From the NCBI GenBank assembly GCA_029959085.1, contig JARWIR010000001.1:65844899-65908898 (forward strand): a DNA stretch of 64,000 bases, written 5' to 3'. A program made the position numbers and the translations under genes. Shown here in pieces: positions 56,899-64,000 of this stretch. The stretch is from Nemophila menziesii. Taxonomy: Eukaryota > Streptophyta > Magnoliopsida > Boraginales > Hydrophyllaceae. A model generated the notes under the pieces. The model was not told the DNA's origin. It worked only from the letters and a program-made list of their open reading frames with translations, and did no database searches. The stretch's first letter is position 1; each line of letters begins with the position of its first letter.

Positions 56899-57130
56899 GA
56901 GTAATGATATTTGTCACCCCTATTCCCTTCACCCTTTTATCACCTCATACATGGCATGACATGTAAGTAATTTATTTACTTATCTTAATTAATTGATTTA
57001 TTCCTTAAATTAAACATTTCCTTAATCATATTTCTTAATTATTTTATTCCTTACATGTCATGCCATGTAATCTGCTATGTAGGAGGTGACAAAAGGGTAA
57101 AGAGAATAGGGGTGACAAATATCATTACTC
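56899..57130. mobile_element. Mutator-type MITE, 232 bp foldback
   Basis: Arms pair over about 80 bp: GAGTAATGATATTTGTCACC at 56899 against GGTGACAAATATCATTACTC ending 57130, with TGGCATGACATGTAA near the loop. Perfect 9-bp duplication TAAAACCTA at 56890-56898 and 57131-57139. Its terminal GAGTAATG is shared with the MITE at 42457-42638. Confidence 0.94.
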
Positions 57131-57139
57131 TAAAACCTA

Positions 57140-57672
57140 TCATGCAATTTTTACATAATATATGGAAGAAGGGAAGAAGGGGATAGGAGAGAGGTTAAAG
57201 ATTTATAATAATATATCATTTAAGGTAAGAATTTTTTTTTAAAAAGTCTAAGAAAAGTATATGGAAAGAGAGGAATATTTAGGATATATATTATTAAAAA
57301 ATTAAATTTAAATTCTTTTTAATTAGTTTGTGATTCTTAATTTGAGTCGAGTTCATACAGTTCGTGAAAGACTTGGTTCAGGAATAGTCTTATTAATATT
57401 ACTATATTAAAAAGAATACTATATTAAAAAGAAACTAGTAAAATTTAAAGGGTACATTGGTCATAAAGAAAAATAAATAGTAGTATTACAATACTAACGT
57501 TACTCCCTCCATTGGGACCCGCCCATCTTTTCAAATTTTAAGAACCTTCTCTCGTCGAAAAGACAAAATAAAACTAGAAAACAATTTATAGCTATACATA
57601 CACAAATCTATACCTATTACCATTTCTTCTTCATTTTATTCATTTTTTTTTTCGGTTTCACATTTCTCTACA
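57140..57672 (+). other. Upstream region of the TPX2-like gene
   Basis: AT-rich, with CTATACATACAC at 57592 and a CT/T-rich leader just before the ATG at 57673. The MITE at 56899-57130 ends about 540 bp upstream of the start codon. No separate gene. Confidence 0.4.
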
Positions 57673-60587
57673 ATGGACGAAGATATGGAGGATACGTATG
57701 AATATATGTTTACAGCTGTAGAGATTGATCTGGATTACGAGTTTGACGCGGCGCGTTTCTTTGATTTCTGCACCGAAGAGACTCCCCCGGAGGCGCGTGA
57801 AGCTGAAAGCTGGTTTGACTTCGCCGGAACCTATCCACCATCTCGTAAACAATACTCTCATGCTCTCATTTTATTTTTATTTTTATTTTTGTTTAAATAT
57901 TTCGATTTTAGCTAAAAGATTCCTTTTATATTTCCCCTTGATTTTTCAATTGATTGCTCGTTTTGAGCTGTCAATAAGCTTGCATTGAGATGAATTACTG
58001 AAAATCGTTAATAATAGACTGAGAAGATAGTTATTTGAGCTACTAGAGTACTATTGAGCTTTACATATATATATATTATTATATTCACCTAATCAAAGTA
58101 CCAATTAAATTAATCTATTTATATTGTAAATAGCTGTTCAAGTATATATATAGCTGATTTTTAATTCCACAACCTAATTTTGCTGACTGAGTTCTGTACT
58201 TTCTCTATAAGCATGATTAAATTTGAAATTTATAGTTTTAATTTTCTATTATTTATAACTCGAATATAAACAAACACATTATGTGTTGATTTTTTCAGCT
58301 TTTGTAGCGAAATTGAATCCAAGAATGGACCTTTTAATGGACAATGTGAACACTTCCCCAAAATCCAAATGTGGAGATGATATGAACTTAGCTGAGTCTG
58401 ATTCAGATGTTGATGTTTATGAAGTGGGTCCTACCATGGATACAAAAACTAGCTGTATGATTTAAAAACACTCTCCTCTTTTATTGTGCTTTTTTTACTG
58501 TATAACGTTAATTTCATTTTAATTAATTGTTATAGATGATGAAGAAACAGATACAGAATCTTCCATCAATGTACAAGCTGTTAATATAGAACAGGTTCAG
58601 AATCAAATCCAGAAGATAAGTTCAGGTAATCATGAGTTTTTTCTCTTTGTACTTTCATCTAATAAAAACTAACAATTACTCATTACACTTCATTTTTTAC
58701 AGAGTTAACATATTACAATCACATAATTAGAGATGGTTTAAATACTAAAACAAAACCTTCGATAAAGCCATCTTATCCTAGAAACTCAACTCTAATGAAA
58801 CCTACAGTAAGCCAGCTGGCAAAGCAAAATAAGCCTAGTTTGAAGTGAGTCTGTAATATAATTTGCACTCCCATGGGTATAATTGTCTTTTTACTAATCT
58901 ATTGTTGCTTAAATAATACCAGGTTTCAGAAATCATTTACGGATAAAAATCAGAAAACTTCGAGTAATCAAGGCTTAATTGAAGTTCAAGCTCCCAAAAG
59001 ACAAAAACTCGAAGGAGGACAATTATGCAAGGTTAATTTAAATTTTTTTCTCAAATAATTTCATCAAATTATAATATCTACTAAACTTTAAACTAATAAT
59101 TACAGGTTGGTGAGACAAATCAGAAATCTGATTTAGTCCACAAGGAACCCAAGAAGGTACATTACTTGTAATAAAACACCAAGGGCATTTTAGGAATTTC
59201 TTAAACAATGTTAATTTTTTTACAGGAAATAGTTAATGATATCAACTTTACACAACCAAAGCTAAGAATTACAATTCCTCAAGAACCTTCTCTAGAAACA
59301 GCTCATAGAGCACAAAGAATAAGGCTAGTTTTTTAAAAACACAACATTTAAATTAAGTTAAATTTCATCTAATAATCACTAATTGTTTAAATTCCAGATC
59401 AAAAACTGTTAAAGAAGGTGAAAATATTCCCTCAGAGGTAGTTCCAAGGTTTAAAGCTCGTCCTTTAAATAGAAAGGTTCGTATCTCATTTTAATCAAAT
59501 ACTTTTATATTTTTTTTCTAAACAATTTTCTATTTATAGATTCTTGAAGCTCCATCTATGGTGATACCAAAGAGAACCACTCCTCAATTACCAGAGTTTC
59601 GAGTAAGTAATGTTGATGTTTTAGTCAATATAAGTACCAGGGACCTCTTGTGCAATTTTGCTAAATTATATTATCTTCAGGAGTTTCATTTACGAACAGA
59701 AGAAAGAGCTGCACAACACACTTCAACAATTCCTTTAACTAATTCAAATAAATTCATGAATACCTCAAAATCACTCGATACTTCATGTTCTCACACTTTC
59801 AAAGCTCTTCCTCTAAATAAAAAGGTATCAAAAGATAAACATTTCATTTCATACTCATCCTTGTACTTTTAATTAATTAAACTTTTACCCTATTCGATTC
59901 AGATCTTTACAAGTAAAGGAGATTTAGGCGTTTTTCGGAATACCAAAAAGGAAACCACAGTTCCAATGGTTAATATATTTTTTTTTTCCTTTTAAGCTTC
60001 CAATTTTTTTTTACCTTTAACATAACAAAACTTTTTTTTTAATCAGGAATTTAATTTTCAAACAGAGAAGAGAGTTCATAACCCACCAATAGATCTATTT
60101 AACAAGGTACATTTTATTTACTATTATTTTTCAATAACTAAATAGTAAATAAATTCTCGATTTTTTTTTTTTACCAGCTTTCTTTAGCTTCTGATCCTCA
60201 ACAAAACGCTAAATCTCAGTTAAAGGCTACATTAGCTACAAAGGTTTCAACTTTTCTCATTTTTGTGTAATTATTTATAAAAACTTATTAAATTAAATGT
60301 TTTTTCGTACAAGGTTTTGAAAGAAAATAGACAAGCATACGAGGTAAACACTGAAAAAATCTATTTATACATTATACATCTTGTATTCAAATATCTTACT
60401 TATTACACGTTTTTACTGTAGATAAAACATGTTACAAAGGAAAAACCGAAGCAGAATCAATGTAGCAATGAAATTAGTCAAACCAGGTAAAAGTTATATC
60501 ACTTTTCTTTAGTTTTTTTTTTTTTTACGCGAAAACTATTTTTTGACTTGAAAATTCTACTTGTATAGGAGCTTGGGTATTCGCTAA
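57673..60587 (+). CDS. TPX2-like microtubule-associated protein, 16 exons, 469 aa
   Basis: TPX2 family proteins bind Aurora kinase and importin and nucleate spindle microtubules. Exons I infer: 57673-57844, 58299-58454, 58536-58625, 58703-58844, 58923-59031, 59106-59156, 59226-59323, 59398-59476, 59540-59602, 59681-59824, 59903-59968, 60047-60106, 60178-60243, 60315-60344, 60422-60486, 60569-60587. Their sum is divisible by three and every joint keeps frame. The N-terminal DYEFDAARFFDF (about residues 20-31) is the Aurora-binding motif. TAHRAQRIR, FKARPLNRKILEAP and TPQLPEF...EFHLRTEERAAQH form the central importin-type domain, followed by FTSKGDLGVFRN and a short end RSLGIR. At 469 aa it is well below TPX2 itself (about 750 in Arabidopsis) and nearer the TPXL2/TPXL3 paralogues. 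Intron 7 uses a GC donor. Confidence 0.88.
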
Positions 60588-60734
60588 TGTGACAAGCAAT
60601 AGATTTTAACTGGCGATTAAGTACATAACCATGATCAGAAGACCGGTCTTTTTTTGTCATAGAAAATAGTGTAATCCTATACATTTTGTTGAATAAATGT
60701 TTAAACGCCTTTTGTACAGCTATATAATATAGAT

Positions 60735-62669
60735 TTAATGGTCTCTATTTGGTGAAACTAGTGATAAAGGGGGTTGTTTAGTCCATTTTCGTATGTGATT
60801 GAATGGTTTTTTTTCTTTGAAATTGCGTCGCTTTGTTATAGCTATGGCGAGATCATTAGGGAATAATGTTTGCCAATAGAAAGCATGGAGAAGAGTTGAG
60901 ATGAAAAGTATAGCCACTATTGTTGATGAGAAGAATGAGAGGCTTAATGCGAAGCATTTCGTTATAGTTGAAGGGACTTCTTCTGTGTATCGTATTGTCG
61001 CTATTGCTAGTGTTGTCATGGGAAACGTGTATGACCACCATGCTATCGAGAATCTGTATAAATAGGATGACAAATTTAGAATCTTGAGTTAGATGCACTT
61101 TTGGCAAACTATAGGGAGGTAAAATGCAAAAAATTGTACCTGAATCCTCGAAAGAAGTTAACACGAACAACTAAAGATGAAAATAAAAACACGGCAATGA
61201 AATAACAAGTCCTCGCTAATCCATCGAAGTCGCCGTAGACGGCTCCCCAAGCGAGGCTAGCGGCGGCGGGAGTAGCGATGAACATTGAGTATACCGGATG
61301 TAACTCTTTAGGTAACGCTTCACTTGTTGGTAACCTTTGATACAATGTTACAAACACAACTAGGTAATGAGCAAAACCGATTGCCCATAAAAACTTTCCA
61401 CTTTCTTTCCAATCAACTTTCGCGGCTAAAATGGCGCCCACGAAATTCCCGACGACGGAAAGATGTGACGAAGGGTTTGCGACCTTGGAAAGTCTTCGTT
61501 TTCCACCGGAAAGCCATTGTCCGTAGATTTTAAGATCGAGATAGATAAGTGGTGCCATGAAAATACACCAAATCGAGGGGTGAAGAGTTTCTGGGGATAA
61601 AGAGGGTGGAACACCGATTGCTAAGAACATACAAACGATTGATGGTGCGAAGAAGAAGTTTACTCTTACGGGGTGGAAAAACTCTCTTTTTACGGCTTCG
61701 AAGTAGAGTAAGGATTTGAGTAGATAGGTTAACGAGACGGATATGAGGACGGTTAAGGCTAGGAACCATAGTGAGAGGTTGATGAAAGGTGTGATATTGA
61801 GGAATTTCATTGATGGACTTGTGGATAGGGATTTCCAGAGTATGGCTTGACTGCTTAGTCCTAGGCATATACCAAAGCAACCTATGGGGAATCTTAGAAG
61901 GAATGGCCATTGTTCATCTTTTGGTAGAAGTATGTCTTCATTATCCTGTAAATTTTGAGAGCTTTTATTTCTTAATTCAGAGTATCCATAAAGTGTGACT
62001 AGAAAAGGGAGATCGAGAATCCAGAATTATAAGTTGGGTGAGGGGGGAGGGGCTAAAACTTTTACCACGGGATCAATGTAACACTATTTTTCCTAAATTA
62101 CAAAACAATTACTTAACCTTTTTCAAGGGGGATGATTATTTTATCAGGACAAAAACTATACATATATCTTAAAAATTCTTGGGATCGGATTAGATTACCT
62201 TGACTTCATCTAATTCAGGTCCTTTAAGAGCAGCAAAGTATCTTCCAGCAGGAACACTTTTTTGAACACCTTCATCAACCACCCCTCCAGAATCATCATT
62301 TTTTTCAAGATTTATAGCTGGTAATCTAGAACTCTGCCTAATAAGAGAAGATTTTGTTCTAAACAAATTAAAATCTCCTTTTTTATCAACCCTATGAGCC
62401 GTACCAAATCCTCCAAAACTTTTCCCACTTCTTATAAAAATATTCCTCTCAGTTTCAGCTTTTGATTCAACATTAAGCGCAGAAAACCCCGTCTCTAGTG
62501 ACACTTGTCTGTTGAAATTCCTACGAGGCCGTCTCGTATAGCGACTGTTAAAACGCGTCGATGCTTTATCCGTCACCGTTGTTTTGTCATCTTCTTCCTC
62601 TTCTTCTTCTTCGTGAATGTCCAAACAATGTGTTCGAAGAGAATTTGGTGAAGGTGTGCTTGTATCCAT
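60735..62669 (-). CDS. SLAC1: SLAC1, guard-cell S-type anion channel, 3 exons, 531 aa
   Basis: This plasma-membrane channel releases chloride and nitrate from guard cells to close stomata under ABA, CO2 and drought signals. Exons are 62669-62199, 61945-61140 and 61053-60735, all GT-AG, total 1596 nt. The cytosolic N-terminus is acidic (HEEEEEEEDD), then carries RQVSLETGF, where Ser57 matches the OST1-phosphorylated Ser59 of Arabidopsis, and ends SAGRYFAALKGPELDEVK. Exon 2 begins DNEDILLPKDEQWPFLLRF and holds most of the ten-helix channel fold (HPVRVNFFFAPS, KIYGQWLSGGKRRL, VANPSSHLSVVGNFVGAILA, LPKELHPVYSMFIA). Exon 3 begins in FSIAWWSYTFPM and includes LLHAFYWQTLFPNDLAIAITKR. Wording is SLAC1 rather than SLAH. 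It converges on the TPX2-like gene, 147 bp between stop codons. Confidence 0.95.
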
Positions 62670-63388
62670 TTTTAGGTTGAAGAAAAATAAGGGAATTATT
62701 TAAGTTACGTCTGCATGGTTTATATGTTATAATTTGGTGTGTTACTTGCATCATACGTAACAAATTTTGGGGTGTATCACGGGAGCTAACGTGAAATATA
62801 TAGAAAGTGGTACTCTTGAAGGGATTTCTCGTGAGATATTTTCAAAATTTTGTGGCTTAGAATTCGGTCTTTATTAATGAAGTCTCGGTTGTAAGTGTGC
62901 ATTCTGTCTGTGTCCCAACTATTGGGGATCAATGGTATTTTTCAGCATCTCACGGGTGAAAAAGACTAATTTAGTCAACTACCTAGTTGTAAAATCATAA
63001 GTTATCGAATTCGTATGAGCTGTGTAGTTATAATTAAGAGGGGGAGGCAATTATCTTTTCCCTGGTGCTACAAGTTAACGGACTTAAAAAAGATTTTAGA
63101 ATTAATTTTAGTTTTACTGAGTTAAAAGTATCTTCAATTTATGAAATGTTAATTACTAACTTTTTTTCCTAAAGAAAACCGGCTATTCAAATCACAATTG
63201 ATTCTACCCTCTAAAAACAGGTGAATCTGGGGTTGGGACTCATAATACCCATATGTCTATATCTAGGCGATGAAAGTCTATATCAGAAGATATTCTGGAT
63301 ACTAGTAAATTACAAATTAGGTGCACGCATAGGACATAACTCTATCGTCGATCATACAATATTCCTTTGCTTCCTTGTTTAAGCACCA
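62670..63388 (-). other. SLAC1 promoter/upstream region
   Basis: No gene is visible. The sequence is AT-rich. On the minus strand upstream of the ATG, a CCAAATTATAACATATAAAC stretch (about 62715-62740) could contain a TATA element. ACGTA at 62753-62757 and other ACGT cores occur, but I do not claim a specific ABA element. Confidence 0.35.
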
Positions 63389-63586
63389 ATGGGAGGCGTG
63401 ATATATTACGTGAAATACACGAAGGAGCATTTGGCTACCTATCCCACAATTGCCAAAAGAGAAACTGGAGTTCCAGAATCCGCACCACCCATTAGGTTTG
63501 TGGAATTTTCATTATCTGAGAAGATGAACTATCAACCACTTAGAGATGAAGAATATTGCATTGAAATAACACACCGACCTAACTAA
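63389..63586 (+). other. Small unrecognised ORF, 65 codons
   Basis: ATG at 63389 (MGGVIYYVKYTKEHLATYP) to TAA at 63586. Composition is protein-like (Tyr, Glu, Pro spread evenly) and it could be an exon or a fragment of a longer gene. I recognise no family, and no splice partner was found nearby. Confidence 0.3.
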
Positions 63587-63760
63587 CCTCTTTTCATGGT
63601 ACGCAAATTATATCTTCTCTTGGGAGAGTTTCGGATATAGAAATTTATTTTGAAGAGGGCTAAATGTTTTATCAATCAGAAAAATAATTGTGATTAATTT
63701 CTTGTACGAGGAGGTTATAGTTTTTTCTTGACAAGTAAAAAAAACGAAAGAATCCAACTG

Positions 63761-64000
63761 TCAATCGATACCAAGTTTCGTAAATTGGGTCTCCACGTGG
63801 AACTGACTCAAATCTTCCACAATCCTCCACCTAACTATACGTGTAGCTTTGTCAGCCAAGTCGTTGTACCACCTAGGTAGACATTTGAAACTCACGTTTC
63901 CATACTGCTCAGCAATTCGTACAATACACAACACAAACGACTTTACTGTCCACCGCACAGCTGACGACGACCTAATATCTGGAACAATCCCAAGGTTATC
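63761..64000 (-). pseudogene. RNase H-type LINE fragment, runs off right edge
   Basis: Minus strand reads DNLGIVPDIR at the edge, then AVRWTVKSF and VSFKCLPRWYNDLADKATR, ending at 63761. The pattern of a strand-helix followed by V-F-x-x-x-P-R-x-x-N-x-L-A-D is that of the C-terminal RNase H domain of plant LINE polyproteins. It could also be a domesticated RNase H-like gene beginning outside the window. Confidence 0.5.

Overview
The window is nuclear DNA of a flowering plant, probably a eudicot. It has intron-containing genes with Arabidopsis-type families (an LRR receptor kinase, a TPX2-like spindle protein and the guard-cell anion channel SLAC1), plant-type Athila and Sirevirus LTR retrotransposons, plant L1 LINEs carrying an RNase H domain, a tRNA-derived SINE and Mutator-type MITEs. 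The species cannot be named from the sequence.

The left half (1-34525) is a nest of retroelements with no host gene. The oldest layer is an Athila (Ty3) element on the minus strand, called C here. Only its 3' LTR pieces and 3' interior remain (about 5945-6011 and 12611-15150). A minus-strand Sirevirus-like Ty1/copia element (1 to about 5879, cut by the window edge) lies in that LTR. A plus-strand L1 LINE (6012-12610) sits in the same LTR with a 12-bp target duplication. Abutting C is a second Athila element, A (15151-34525, plus strand, LTRs about 9% diverged). Inside the RNase H region of A sits a third, B (20421-28537, minus strand), with near-identical LTRs and a perfect 5-bp target duplication. 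B keeps a long open gag but has lost nearly all of pol. All three Athila copies carry an unrecognised reading frame of about 153-156 codons between pol and the 3' LTR, and a second polypurine tract about 1.4-1.5 kb upstream of the usual one. The pol-to-ORF spacer of the Athila copies is GC-rich and full of short palindromes. B's version shares motifs with the Sirevirus LTR.

The right half is gene-bearing. An LRR-VII-type receptor kinase with an HRD-to-HLN change lies at 36394-39140. Then come two SINE copies, a Mutator-type MITE, two neighbouring GC-rich MULE-like elements filled with minisatellites (42856-44085, 44185-45681), and a composite of two minus-strand LINEs (46850 to about 53290). 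An AT-rich stretch follows, with an odd cluster of GAGCATGCTC palindromes and a second MITE. Last are a 16-exon TPX2-like gene (57673-60587, plus) and a three-exon SLAC1 gene (60735-62669, minus). Their stop codons face each other only 147 bp apart. A LINE RNase H scrap runs off the right edge.

The host genes do not form a pathway. The receptor kinase, the mitotic microtubule protein and the stomatal anion channel look like ordinary unrelated neighbours.
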